Shown one piece after another: positions 9,178-18,110 of a stretch of 64,000 nucleotides of DNA. How positions within the stretch are numbered: position 1 is the stretch's first letter; each line of letters begins with the position of its first letter. This DNA is from Paraburkholderia caribensis. Lineage in GTDB: Bacteria; Pseudomonadota; Gammaproteobacteria; Burkholderiales; Burkholderiaceae. A model generated the notes under the pieces. That model made no database searches. It saw nothing but the letters and a program-made list of their open reading frames with translations, and was not told the origin of the DNA. The position numbers were made by a program, and so were the translations under genes. The stretch covers positions 930,001-994,000 of the forward strand of contig NZ_CP026102.1 in NCBI RefSeq assembly GCF_002902945.1. Direction: 5' to 3'.

Positions 9178-9942
9178 ATGGTCATGGCAACAAAATCGGC
9201 AGCGGCAGCGGGTTCGGATCGGGCTGAGCAGGCGTCCCGGATGCAGGACGGCGACAACGCAGGCGCACTGGGCGCACTGGGCGCAGCGGGCGCACCTGCT
9301 GCGCGCCGGCCCGGCCGTCCTTCCGGCAGCGGGCGCGGGCCGGAGCAGCGCGCCCGTCTGCTGGACGCGGCGCTTGCGTTGTTCGCGCGGCAGGGCATCG
9401 TCGATACGACGCTCGGCCAGGTCGCGCGCGAGGCAGGGTTCACGCCCGCGATGATGCATTACTACTTCAAGACCCGCGATCAGCTGCTCGACGTGTTGAT
9501 CGACGAGCGCTTCCTGCCGTTGCGCGCGAAGCTCAGCGGCTCTTTTCAGGCGAATCCCGACGACCCGATTGCCGGCATCACGCTGCTCGCGCAGCGGCTC
9601 GTCGAAGTGGCGGGCGATTACCCGTGGTTTCCGTCGCTGTGGATCCGCGAAGTCATCAGTGAAGGCGGCCTGCTCAAGCAACGCATGCACGAGCGCTTCG
9701 GAAACGCGAACCAGAAGAGCGGCATCGAGTTCATCGAGAAATGGCAGAAGGAAGGCAAGCTCAATCGGGAGCTGGAGCCGTCGCTGGTTTTTCTGTCGGT
9801 GATCGGGCTCACGATTCTGCCGCTCGCGACCTCGTCGATGTGGCGCAACGACCCGGCGCGCCGCAAGCTGACAGCCGACGATATCGCGCGTCATGCCGTC
9901 GCGCTGCTCACTCACGGCGCCACCCCGCCCGCTGCAACCTGA
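9178..9942 (+). CDS. TetR/AcrR family transcriptional regulator
   Basis: 254 residues. Typical TetR DNA-binding domain at about residues 55-105 (RARLLDAALALFARQGIVDT, then LGQVAREAGFTPAMMHYYF), followed by an all-helical ligand domain. The first 55 residues are a low-complexity extension with a small tandem repeat (GALGALGAAGA) and the basic AT-hook-like RRPGRPSGSGRG just before the HTH. It is probably the local repressor of the divergent DHA2 exporter. An internal ATG at 9184 (MATKSA) is an alternative start only two codons in. Confidence 0.88.
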   Translation: MVMATKSAAAAGSDRAEQASRMQDGDNAGALGALGAAGAPAARRPGRPSGSGRGPEQRARLLDAALALFARQGIVDTTLGQVAREAGFTPAMMHYYFKTRDQLLDVLIDERFLPLRAKLSGSFQANPDDPIAGITLLAQRLVEVAGDYPWFPSLWIREVISEGGLLKQRMHERFGNANQKSGIEFIEKWQKEGKLNRELEPSLVFLSVIGLTILPLATSSMWRNDPARRKLTADDIARHAVALLTHGATPPAAT

Positions 9943-10335
9943 GCCGCGGTGGATCAAAATAGCACCCGTCGCGCGCAGGGTCCGGCGCGGCACGCAACGT
10001 GCTTCATGCTATCCGTTTCGCATGTCGGCTTGCGGGCGGTCAAGAGAAGCGCCTTGCTGAATCGTCACCATGGCGCGGTGTGTCTTGCCGTCAAGCTATA
10101 TGCCGAAGTGGACAAGCGCACAGTCGCGTGCAACTCGTTCCGTACAATTGAGTCCGAATGAACGATATAGGTGCCGCGCGACGGCGCGCGCGGGCACGAA
10201 TTTGCGAAACAGGGGAGTTTGTCGGACGAACAGCGCGTCCGTCACTCGTTGGTAAGAACGTGCATACGAGAGTAGAAACGTTGAACCGTTTTCCGCTGCC
10301 GGCGCTGGCGCGGTACACATTGCGTTAGATACATC
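9943..10335. other. Intergenic region, 393 bases, no gene seen
   Basis: Lies between the TetR gene and the response regulator. No open frame here has the expected codon bias. It presumably carries the promoter of the response-regulator gene, but I could not identify clear boxes or a hairpin. Confidence 0.4.
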
Positions 10336-10800
10336 ATGGCCACGTCAGAGTGCATAACCAGCTTTTCAAGCCATAACATCAAGATGAACGGAGTATTGAG
10401 GCTCGATCAGGCCACGATCGTGCTCGTTGAAGACGATCCGCAGAACAGGGAATCGTTGAAGATTTTGCTCGAATCGGAAGGCGCCCACGTCATTGCCGTG
10501 GCGGATGCGGAAGAGGGTGTCGAGGCAGCCGTGCGGGCGCTGCCCGATGCCGTCGTCTGCGATCTCGATCTGCCCGCCATGGATGGCTTCTATCTGATTC
10601 AGCGCCTACGGGATCACGAGATTCGCGGCGATCATTCACCTTCGGTCGCAGTGGCCCTGACGGGCCATACCGATGAAGCCTACCGGCTGCGCAGCATCGG
10701 CGAAGGATTCCAGCATTTCATGACGAAGCCGGCGCCGCCCGAGGCGCTGGTGACGCTGTTGCATGACGCGATAGGCGCGCGCGCCGCCGGTTTGACCTGA
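10336..10800 (+). CDS. Single-domain response regulator (receiver only)
   Basis: 154 residues, or 138 from the ATG at 10384. One CheY-like receiver domain and no output domain. The acidic pocket is VLVEDDPQN, the likely phospho-acceptor is Asp76 in VVCDLDLPAMDG, the switch Thr is in VALTGHTDE, and the conserved Lys is in FMTKPAPPEAL. It therefore looks able to be phosphorylated and to act by protein contact, like CheY, DivK or phosphorelay intermediates. No histidine kinase is adjacent; the nearest is the hybrid kinase at 16225. Partner unknown. Confidence 0.88.
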   Translation: MATSECITSFSSHNIKMNGVLRLDQATIVLVEDDPQNRESLKILLESEGAHVIAVADAEEGVEAAVRALPDAVVCDLDLPAMDGFYLIQRLRDHEIRGDHSPSVAVALTGHTDEAYRLRSIGEGFQHFMTKPAPPEALVTLLHDAIGARAAGLT

Positions 10801-10829
10801 CGCTCGAACCGCGGTGTCTTGATGGGTGA

Positions 10830-11435
10830 TCAGTTGCCGGCGGCTTGCGCCGCCTGGCACGCTGAGCACAGCCCTTTCAGCTCGATTCCGTCACCGGCGA
10901 GCCGGTATCCTGCGTTTTCGATTTGCGCGACCAGTGCCTCGCGCAGCGCCGGCTGATGCAGCTCCGTAACGTTGCCGCATTGCTGGCACACCACCAGAAT
11001 GCCGTGCTGGCATTGCGTGAGATCGTGGCAGACGGCGAATGCGTTGATCGACTCGATCTTGTGCACGAGGCCGGCTGACAACAGAAAATCCAGCGCGCGA
11101 TACACAGTGGGCGGCGCGGAGCCAGGGTGAATCTGACGCATGTCGTCGAGCAGCGAATACGCCTTGGTGGCGCGGCCCGACGTCAGCAGCAACTCCAGCA
11201 CCTTGCGGCGGATCGGCGTGAGCTTTTCGCCGCGCTCGCGACAGTATTCTTCGGCCAGCGCGAGCGCCGCCTCGGCCGAGGCAGGCGTGCCGTGCGTGTG
11301 ATCGTGATGCGAGTCGTCCGCGTGCGCATGCGCGTGTTCTGCCGCATGCGCGTGATGAGGAAGACCCGGCGGAACACCCGGCGAATGCCCCGGTGTGGAT
11401 GCAGCGTCGGCAGCGGTTGGCTTGGCGTTTTTCAT
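10830..11435 (-). CDS. zur: Fur-family regulator, probably Zur (zinc uptake repressor)
   Basis: 201 residues. Fur-type winged helix (KLTPIRRKVLELLLTSG ... APPTVYRALDFLLSAGLVHK) followed by the metal-binding dimer domain with HDLTQCQHGILVVCQQCGN and a C-terminal CSAC, giving two CxxC pairs for structural zinc. The sequence is closer to Zur than to Fur. The N-terminus has an extra, very His-rich stretch of about 40 residues (HHAHAAEHAHAHADD, HHDHTH), probably a disordered zinc-buffering tail. It is convergent with the response regulator and only 19 bases from the GST stop. No zinc transporter is next to it. Confidence 0.85.
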   Translation of the reverse strand: MKNAKPTAADAASTPGHSPGVPPGLPHHAHAAEHAHAHADDSHHDHTHGTPASAEAALALAEEYCRERGEKLTPIRRKVLELLLTSGRATKAYSLLDDMRQIHPGSAPPTVYRALDFLLSAGLVHKIESINAFAVCHDLTQCQHGILVVCQQCGNVTELHQPALREALVAQIENAGYRLAGDGIELKGLCSACQAAQAAGN

Positions 11436-11454
11436 CCGCTGATTATACGGTGCG

Positions 11455-12081
11455 TCAATCGAGCTTCACGTCGAATCCGCGCTGCACGCCCGGACGTGCG
11501 AACAGCGTGTCGTACCAGCGCTTCACGTTCGGATACTCGGCGAGATCGACCTTGTGGCGCTCGTGCCGCCACGCCCAGCCGAGAATCGCGAAGTCGGCGA
11601 CCGACAGGTCGCCCGCCACGTATTCGCTTTTGGCGAGCCGCGCGTCGAGCACCTTGTAGAGCCGCCGCGTTTCGGTGGAAAAGCGCTTGAGGCCGTAGCG
11701 CTTGTCGTCTTCCGAAGCGAGCGCCGCGAAGTGATGCACCTGGCCCGGCATCGGGCCGAAGCCGCCCATTTGCCACATCAGCCATTCGAGCACGGGCACC
11801 CGGTCGCGCAGGCTCTGCGGCAGGAACTTGCCCGTCTTTTCGCCGAGATACAGCAGGATCGCGCCCGATTCGAACACGCTGATGGGCTTGCCATCCGGTC
11901 CGTCGGGGTCGACGATCGCGGGAATCTTGTTGTTCGGGCTGATCGCGAGAAAGTCCGGGTCGAACTGCTCGTCTTTCGTAATGTTGATCGGCCTGACGGT
12001 GTACGGCAGGGCCATTTCTTCGAGCGCGACGCTGATCTTGCGGCCGTTCGGCGTGCCCCACGCGTAAAGCGAGATAGTCAT
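11455..12081 (-). CDS. Glutathione S-transferase, YfcG/Nu-like
   Basis: 208 residues from ATG 12081. N-terminal thioredoxin-fold domain begins MTISLYAWGTPNGRK, where the TPNGRK segment is the glutathione-contacting motif of YfcG/Nu-class enzymes, which often act as disulfide reductases. The cis-Pro motif NNKIPAIVD and ESGAILLYL follow, then the all-helical C-terminal domain (YVAGDLSVADFAILGWAWRH, the usual N-capping box). A longer open frame continues upstream, but it only reads through the neighbouring GST in another frame. It ends two bases after the next GST's stop region, so both are likely co-transcribed. Confidence 0.9.
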   Translation of the reverse strand: MTISLYAWGTPNGRKISVALEEMALPYTVRPINITKDEQFDPDFLAISPNNKIPAIVDPDGPDGKPISVFESGAILLYLGEKTGKFLPQSLRDRVPVLEWLMWQMGGFGPMPGQVHHFAALASEDDKRYGLKRFSTETRRLYKVLDARLAKSEYVAGDLSVADFAILGWAWRHERHKVDLAEYPNVKRWYDTLFARPGVQRGFDVKLD

Positions 12082-12083
12082 GT

Positions 12084-12710
12084 TCAGGTCAGATCGAAGT
12101 CGACGTATTGCTTGAAGCCGGAGCGGGTGGACAGCCGCTGATACCAGCGTTCGAGATTCGGCAACGACGGACGTTCGACGCCCGGCAGCCCGAACCAGCG
12201 CTTTGCATACGCACCCAGAACGATGTCCGCGAGCGTGAACTTCTCGCCTTCGATGAAGAAGCGCCCTTGCAGTTGCGCGTCGAGCATCTTCCACAGTTTG
12301 CCGACGTTGTCGATGTCGGCGGCGAGCTTCGCGCTGTCGCGCCCGGCCTCGGGCGTGCGCACGATGGTCCAGAACACGGGGCGCTCGGCGGGCTGTAGCG
12401 TGGACAGCGACCAGTCGAGCCAGCGGTCGATGCTGGCGCGCGCCTTGGGCTCGTCGGGGTAGAGCACGCTGGATTCGCCGTACTGCATGACCAGATAGCG
12501 CAGGATCGAGTTCGACTCCCACAGCACGTAGTCGCCGTCGACGAGCGTCGGCACCTTGCCCGTCGGGTTCATCGCGAGGTATTCGGGTTCGTCGTTGCGG
12601 CCGAACTGCAGACCGGCGTCGATGCGGTTGTAGGGCAAGACCAGCTCGTCGCACACCCACAGGATCTTCTGCACATTGACGGAGTTGGCACGGCCCCAAA
12701 CTGTAATCAT
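12084..12710 (-). CDS. Glutathione S-transferase family protein
   Basis: 208 residues from ATG 12710. Thioredoxin-like N-terminus (MITVWGRANSVNVQKILW) with the cis-Pro motif NPTGKVPTLVDGDYVLWESN, and a helical C-terminal domain with FFIEGEKFTLADIVLGAYAK. It differs clearly in class from its neighbour, so the pair is not a recent duplication. The substrate cannot be predicted; roles in detoxification or thiol maintenance are typical. It is first in a leftward two-gene unit with the YfcG-like GST and may read on towards zur. Confidence 0.9.
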   Translation of the reverse strand: MITVWGRANSVNVQKILWVCDELVLPYNRIDAGLQFGRNDEPEYLAMNPTGKVPTLVDGDYVLWESNSILRYLVMQYGESSVLYPDEPKARASIDRWLDWSLSTLQPAERPVFWTIVRTPEAGRDSAKLAADIDNVGKLWKMLDAQLQGRFFIEGEKFTLADIVLGAYAKRWFGLPGVERPSLPNLERWYQRLSTRSGFKQYVDFDLT

Positions 12711-12866
12711 CCGGTAATCCTCTTTCGTCTTCTCGATTGGCAAGCCGCGCTGCGCGCGGCGTTCAACCAGTAACGATACACGAAGCGGCTTTTTTCTTCC
12801 GGCAGTGCCCAATGCCCCTACACGCGTTGCGTACAATGGGCCCACTCCATTTTTGACGAGGCGCGC

Positions 12867-14540
12867 ATGGCCCGCATTGTCCCCGACGACTGGAAGAGTC
12901 TTGCCGCCACGGGCGCGGCCGCGCGCGAGCGCGAAACGCTGGCGCTGCTCGAAGAAGCGCTGCCGCGCGAGTACACGGTCTATCACGGCGTGCACTGGAC
13001 GCGCTTGCACGAAGGCTTTTCGGTGTTCGGCGAGGCGGACTTCGTGATCGTCAGTCCGGCGGGGCGGGTGATGATCGTCGAGCAGAAAACGGGCTTCCTG
13101 CGCGAGACGCCGAAAGGGCTGGTCAAGGTCTACATGCAGACCGAGCGCAACGTGGCGATTGCGCTCGCGCGCACCATCGAAGGGCTGCACCGGCGCTTCA
13201 CTGCGGCGTTCGGCGCAGGCACGTATTTCATCGAAGAACTGCTGTACTGCCCGGATCACATCGTCAGGGACGCGGCAATTTCAGGCGTGAACCCTGCGCG
13301 CATCGTCGACGCGACGCGCAAGGACAAGCTCGTCAGCATCATCCGCGACGCGCTGCCGGAGGACGAGGCGCGTCTGCCGTGCGCGTCGAAGATTCACCAT
13401 TTCCTCGCCGACGAACTGGCGCTCGCGCCCGACGCGAGCGCGCTGGTCGGTCAGGCGGGCACGCTCGTCACGCGGCTCGCGGGCGGCCTCGCCACCTGGG
13501 CGCGGCGGCTCGAATTCGCGCCGTTCCGGCTGCGCGTGATCGGCACGGCGGGTTCGGGCAAGACGCAACTCGCGGTGCAGGTGATGAAAGACGCCGTCGC
13601 GCGCGGTGCGCGTCCGTTGTATGTGTGCTTCAACCGGCCGCTTGCGGATCACATTGCGCGCGTCGCGCCGCCCGAGGCGAAGGTCGCGAACTATCACCAG
13701 CTGTGCGACTGGATCGTGCGGGATAGCGGCCACGCGCCGGACTTTCAGAGCAGCGACGTGTTCGAGCAACTCGAAAGCGCGTTCGCCGGCACGCCGATCG
13801 ACGCGCGCTTCCAGTACGACGTGCTGATCGTCGACGAAGGCCAGGACTTCCAGCAGCCATGGGTGCCCGCGCTCGAACGGCTCCTGAAGCCGGGCGGCGC
13901 ATGGTGGTGGCTCGAAGACCCGCTGCAGAACCTGTATATGCGCGAGAGCGTCGCGCTGCCCGGCTGGACGGTGCTGCGCGAATCGACCAACTATCGCAGC
14001 CCGCGCGACATCCTCGACTATCTGCGCGGCGTGGTCGGCGCGACCGTGCCGCTGGCGGCGGGCCTCGCGGCGGGCAGTCCGTTCGACGGCTCCGATATCT
14101 CGCTGTCCACCTACGACGAAACCCAGCTGCCCGAAAGCTGCATCGACGCGACCAAGCGCGCGATCACCCAGGCGCTGGCGCTCGGCTTTCGCAAGCAGGA
14201 CATCGCGGTGCTGTCGTTTCGCGGACGCGAAGGCTCGGTGCTGTGGCCGCTCGATCATCTCGGCCCGCACCGGCTGCGCAGCTTCACGGGCAAATACGAT
14301 CTGTTCGGCAATCCCGCGTATCGGGAAGGCGACGTGCTGCTCGACTCGATCTACCGCTTCAAGGGGCAGTCGGCGCCGTGCGTGATCCTGAGCGAAGTGG
14401 ATTTCGACGCGTTCGACGAGCGCAATGCGCGCAAGCTCTTCGTCGGCGCGACCCGCGCGACCATGAAGCTGATCGTCGTCGCGTCGCAGCGTGCGGCGCG
14501 GCATCTGCAACTCGGGGACACGAAGGAGCCGGCGGGCTGA
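12867..14540 (+). CDS. NERD nuclease-domain protein fused to UvrD-like helicase ATPase
   Basis: 557 residues. The N-terminal ~120 residues look like a nuclease-related NERD domain (ERETLALLEEALPREYTVYH, then FGEADFVIVSPAGRVMIVEQK, with the E-x-K pattern of PD-(D/E)XK nucleases). The rest is a superfamily-1 ATPase with Walker A GTAGSGKT, Walker B VLIVDEGQDFQ, motif IV-like RESTNYRSP, the late motif YRFKGQSAPCVILSE, and motif VI KLFVGATRA. It probably processes or unwinds DNA. Standing alone among housekeeping genes, it is not in an evident defence island. Convergent with the next gene with 31 bases between. Confidence 0.88.
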   Translation: MARIVPDDWKSLAATGAAARERETLALLEEALPREYTVYHGVHWTRLHEGFSVFGEADFVIVSPAGRVMIVEQKTGFLRETPKGLVKVYMQTERNVAIALARTIEGLHRRFTAAFGAGTYFIEELLYCPDHIVRDAAISGVNPARIVDATRKDKLVSIIRDALPEDEARLPCASKIHHFLADELALAPDASALVGQAGTLVTRLAGGLATWARRLEFAPFRLRVIGTAGSGKTQLAVQVMKDAVARGARPLYVCFNRPLADHIARVAPPEAKVANYHQLCDWIVRDSGHAPDFQSSDVFEQLESAFAGTPIDARFQYDVLIVDEGQDFQQPWVPALERLLKPGGAWWWLEDPLQNLYMRESVALPGWTVLRESTNYRSPRDILDYLRGVVGATVPLAAGLAAGSPFDGSDISLSTYDETQLPESCIDATKRAITQALALGFRKQDIAVLSFRGREGSVLWPLDHLGPHRLRSFTGKYDLFGNPAYREGDVLLDSIYRFKGQSAPCVILSEVDFDAFDERNARKLFVGATRATMKLIVVASQRAARHLQLGDTKEPAG

Positions 14541-14571
14541 CGAAGCACGAGCGCGGCGCGCGTCGGCAAGC

Positions 14572-15519
14572 TCAGCGCCAGGCCGAGGCGCTGATCAGCG
14601 TGCCCGTGTGCTTGAGCGCGTCCCACCAGATCACGCGCAACAGTGGCGCGAGCTTCGCGATGAGGAGCGCCTGCACGGGGTCGCTTTCGATGAAATGCGT
14701 GACGCCGCAGCTCAACGCCGCGGCGGCCTTGTGCGCGGCGGCGCCTTCGGACGTTTCGTCATGCGCGTCGGGCGTGCGCATCACCAGTTCGAGATGACCG
14801 AAACCGTGCCGCTCGAGCCACGCGCGCGTGCGCGCCAGGTCGGCGTACGGCCGGCCCGTGATCACGGCGCGCACTTTCTGCAGATCGACATCGGGCAAGA
14901 CCTCATAAGGCAACAGCGCGTCGCGCTCGTTCAAAGCGGCGGCGAGATCTTCGTCATATCGTGACAGCGGCACGTCGGGCAGCAGGATGCCGTCCAGATC
15001 GATTGCGTAGGTTGCGTATTCGTGGTCATCCGCCATTTTCTCCGCCGAACCGGACTCGACTTTCAGCCAGTCGTCGCGATAGTCGTCCGTATAGGCCTGG
15101 CGCTCCCACGGGAACAGCGCGAAGAAGCCCGTCGCGTCGTTTGCGAAGTCCGGGCGGATGCGGCTGATTTCGTCGAAGGCGGCCGTCAGCGTCTTCACGA
15201 TCAGGCCGTGCTGCTCGAGAAAGGCGATGCAGTCGACCAGCGTGAAACCACGGCCCGCGATGTCCTCGCACAGCAGCACCTTCGAGCCGGGCGGCGGCAG
15301 CGGCTGGGCCGAGTCCCACGTGACGTGGCGCGCCCTGCGGTCATAGCTGAGAAACGCGACAGGCACGCCGATCGCATGCGAAGCCATCAACGCGAGCGGT
15401 GCGCCGCCCCGTAGAATGCCGACAGCGGCGGCGAAGCCCTCTTCGAGCAGTGCGGGCTGCAACGATTCGATCCAGTGGTCGAGCTGTTCGTAGGTCAACG
15501 GTAGAACCGGCTTTTTCAT
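14572..15519 (-). CDS. Phosphoribosyltransferase-HAD fusion protein
   Basis: 315 residues from ATG 15519. The N-terminal half is a type I phosphoribosyltransferase fold with the PRPP loop VLLCEDIAGRGFTL and an earlier GILRGGAPLAL loop. The C-terminal half looks like a HAD phosphatase-like domain: DLDGILLPD (motif I DxD), VITGRPYAD (motif II Thr), an AHKAAAA lysine (motif III) and FIESDP (motif IV acidic). All catalytic positions of both folds appear present. Such fusions are seen in nucleotide or tellurium-resistance-type contexts, but none is nearby. Substrate unknown. Confidence 0.78.
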   Translation of the reverse strand: MKKPVLPLTYEQLDHWIESLQPALLEEGFAAAVGILRGGAPLALMASHAIGVPVAFLSYDRRARHVTWDSAQPLPPPGSKVLLCEDIAGRGFTLVDCIAFLEQHGLIVKTLTAAFDEISRIRPDFANDATGFFALFPWERQAYTDDYRDDWLKVESGSAEKMADDHEYATYAIDLDGILLPDVPLSRYDEDLAAALNERDALLPYEVLPDVDLQKVRAVITGRPYADLARTRAWLERHGFGHLELVMRTPDAHDETSEGAAAHKAAAALSCGVTHFIESDPVQALLIAKLAPLLRVIWWDALKHTGTLISASAWR

Positions 15520-15718
15520 GACGGATGTTGCGCTTGTGGTGGGCCGGAAGAACGTGCGTCGGCGAAGCGGCTTTTTTGAGATGGAGCCGATATTATGCAC
15601 GCCATGTAAAGATTCTGTGTCGGGGCAGGTCCTGCCGCGTTGTAGTTATCGTCCGATGACGTTGTCAGGCACAATGCGGTCACGGCTAACAACAAGACCA
15701 CACTAGAGGGACCTGAAA

Positions 15719-16255
15719 GTGCACTACAAGACATGCGGAGGGCGGCGTGCGTTCGCGCTGATGTCCGCGCTGGTCACTGTCCTGGCGCTGGCGTTCGCTT
15801 CGTACGGAGCATCGGCCGCGCCGCTGACGACCACGCTGGCGCTCGACGTCAAAGGCAAGATTGCGAAGACCAACGACGACGATCACAGCGTTTTCCACTT
15901 TTCCGAAGCGCAGTTGCTCGCGCTGCCCGTGCATACCATTTCGACGTCGACGACATGGACGGCAAAATCCACCTTCACGGGACCGCTGCTCGCGGATATC
16001 CTCAAGACGGTGGGCGCATACGGCGATCAGATCGAAATCCATACGCTGGATGACTACACGTACACTGTTCCCGTGTCGGACACGAATCGCTACGGCGTGA
16101 TCGTCGCGTACAGCATGAACGGCAAGCGCCTGCAGGTCAGCGACTTCGGGCCGCTGTTTCTCATCTATCCGCGCGACCAGTTTCCCGGCGAGCTGGCGGG
16201 GGCGTCGGCGGACGCGAAATTCGTATGGCAGATCAAGGCACTCATCGTCAAATAG
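15719..16255 (+). CDS. Secreted molybdopterin-binding-domain protein (signalling partner)
   Basis: 178 residues from GTG 15719, with a signal peptide ending ASAAP. The mature part resembles the small oxidoreductase molybdopterin-binding fold (LALDVKGKI, FSEAQLLALP, FTGPLLADILKTVGA, DFGPLFLIYPRDQ). The mature protein has no cysteine, so the molybdenum-ligating Cys of sulfite oxidase/MsrP relatives is missing and catalysis is unlikely. Its end overlaps the hybrid histidine kinase start by 31 bases. I infer it is a periplasmic ligand-binding or sensory partner of that kinase. Confidence 0.82.
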   Translation: MHYKTCGGRRAFALMSALVTVLALAFASYGASAAPLTTTLALDVKGKIAKTNDDDHSVFHFSEAQLLALPVHTISTSTTWTAKSTFTGPLLADILKTVGAYGDQIEIHTLDDYTYTVPVSDTNRYGVIVAYSMNGKRLQVSDFGPLFLIYPRDQFPGELAGASADAKFVWQIKALIVK

Positions 16256-18078
16256 GACGGCGCCCGCTGCGCCGTGTGGTGCTCGTCGTCATCTGGATCG
16301 CCGCGCTCGCGGCGCCGACTGCGGCGATCAGCTATCTGCTGTACTCAGCCCTTCTCAATCCGCGCGCAACCCAGCAGCTGACAGGCACTTACGACGGCTT
16401 CTATTGGGACGCGGCGCAACTCCAGATTGCCTACGCGCGGCTCGAAAGCCAGCTGCTGCAATACCAGACGGGCGCCGATAGCGACTATCAGCGGCTCATG
16501 CTGCATTTCCAGGTGCTGCAATCGAAGCTGCGCGTGATGGCGGGCTCGACGCAGCGCCTCGCCGCGCAGACGGAAGCCGTGCAGCGCCAGCAGGAAGAGA
16601 TCGCGGGACTCTCGGAGATGCTGGTCGCGATGCAGCCTTCGCTCGACGCGCTGCCCAATTCGCCCGCGCTCGCGTCGCAGATGGTCGAAGAACTGCGCAA
16701 GCACTGGAAGGAAGTCAACGATCTCGCGCTGAGCCGCCGCAACGTCGACTTGCAGGACCGCGAGGCGATGAATTCGGATTTCATCGCGAAGCGCCGGATG
16801 CTGTTCGCGGGCGGGCTGGTGCTGCTGTTGCTGTCGGCGGCGGCGACTTCGCTGCTGGTGGTGAACGGCCGGCGCCGGACCAAGCTGATCCTCCAGCAGC
16901 ACGCCGCGCTCGATGCCGAGCATCAGGCCAGCCGCGCCGCGCGCGAGGCGAGCCTCGCCAAGGACGCGTTCCTCGGCATGATCAGTCATGAGTTGCGCAC
17001 GCCGCTGCATGCGATCGTCTCGTCGATCGAACTGCTCGGCTTCAACTTTCACTCCGACGCGGACCGCAAGGTGATCCAGCGGCTGGAGACGGCTGCGCGC
17101 CATCTCGAAGCGCAGATGAGGGATCTGACCGACTATGCGCGCCTGGGCGCCGGCAAGCTGGAATTGCGCAACGAGCATTTCGATCCGCGCGAACTGCTGA
17201 CCTCGATCGTCGACGAGCACGAGCCGTTCGCGCGGGCCAAGGGTCTCGTGTTCGAAGGCAGCGCGAGCGGCCGGGCGGGACTCGTCGATTCCGATCCGCA
17301 CCGCATCCGGCAGATCGTCAACAACCTCGTGACCAACGGCATTCGCTATACGGAGCGCGGCACCGTCACGCTGCATTTCGACCAGCGTGACGACGCGCTG
17401 GCCATCGTCGTCACCGACACGGGCGCGGGCGTGCCCGACAAGCAGATTCCGCTGATCTTCAAGGAGTTCACGCAGCTCGACGCATCGCGCACGCGCCGCT
17501 TCGAAGGCGCGGGGATGGGGCTCGCAATCGTACAGGGTCTGGTCGATCTGTTCGGCGGGACCATCGGTGTCGAAAGCGAAGTGGGCAAGGGCACACGCTT
17601 CACGGTGACGATCCCCGTGAAGCCGGTCGCCGCGCCCGCCGGTGCGTCCGTCGCGGCGCATCCGGCGCACGGCGAAGGGCGTCCGCGGGTGCTGATCGTC
17701 GACGACAACCAGCTGATTCGCGAGTCGCTGTGCGAAATGCTCGCACACATGGGATGCGATGCGGCCGCCGTCGCCAATGCCGACGACGCGCATGCATGGC
17801 TCGCCGCGCGGCAATGCGATCTGGTGTTGCTCGATCTGCACATGCCCGACAAGGACGGCTACGCGTTCATGACCGAATATGCGCAGAAGGCGCAAAGGCC
17901 GGGCGGGGCGGCGCGCACGCCCGTGATCGCCGTGAGCGCGTACGCGCCCGAGAGCGGAGCGCGCACGGAGGGAGATGAGTTTTTCGACAGCCTGACCAAG
18001 CCCGTCCACTACGAGGTGCTGCGCGACGCCGTGCAGCGGGCGCTGGCGGCGCGGCACCGCGCGTCCGTCGCGGGCTGA
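16225..18078 (+). CDS. Hybrid sensor histidine kinase/response regulator
   Basis: 617 residues. Two membrane spans (about 17-42 and 192-215) bracket a helical periplasmic sensor region. Then come a coiled linker, a HisKA domain with the phospho-acceptor His255 in ISHELRTP, an HATPase domain (NNLVTNGIRYTE, DTGAGVP, GAGMGLAIVQGLV), and a C-terminal receiver domain with phospho-acceptor Asp537 in LVLLDLHMPDKDG and Lys in SLTKPVHYE. It is translationally coupled to the secreted molybdopterin-domain protein upstream and convergent with a BetR response regulator. The three genes look like one signalling module. Confidence 0.92.
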   Translation: MADQGTHRQIGRRPLRRVVLVVIWIAALAAPTAAISYLLYSALLNPRATQQLTGTYDGFYWDAAQLQIAYARLESQLLQYQTGADSDYQRLMLHFQVLQSKLRVMAGSTQRLAAQTEAVQRQQEEIAGLSEMLVAMQPSLDALPNSPALASQMVEELRKHWKEVNDLALSRRNVDLQDREAMNSDFIAKRRMLFAGGLVLLLLSAAATSLLVVNGRRRTKLILQQHAALDAEHQASRAAREASLAKDAFLGMISHELRTPLHAIVSSIELLGFNFHSDADRKVIQRLETAARHLEAQMRDLTDYARLGAGKLELRNEHFDPRELLTSIVDEHEPFARAKGLVFEGSASGRAGLVDSDPHRIRQIVNNLVTNGIRYTERGTVTLHFDQRDDALAIVVTDTGAGVPDKQIPLIFKEFTQLDASRTRRFEGAGMGLAIVQGLVDLFGGTIGVESEVGKGTRFTVTIPVKPVAAPAGASVAAHPAHGEGRPRVLIVDDNQLIRESLCEMLAHMGCDAAAVANADDAHAWLAARQCDLVLLDLHMPDKDGYAFMTEYAQKAQRPGGAARTPVIAVSAYAPESGARTEGDEFFDSLTKPVHYEVLRDAVQRALAARHRASVAG

Positions 18079-18110
18079 CTGGCGAGCCCGCGCGTGCGTG
18101 AGGCGGCGAC

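Noticed and set aside
12084..13259. Long minus-strand frame joining the second GST to upstream sequence
   Set aside because: The extra N-terminal part is a shadow of the NERD helicase gene; the GST clearly starts at MITVWGRANSV (12710).
12867..15519. Defence island around the NERD helicase and PRTase-HAD
   Set aside because: Neighbours are GSTs, Zur and a phosphorelay; no toxin, restriction or other defence gene is present.
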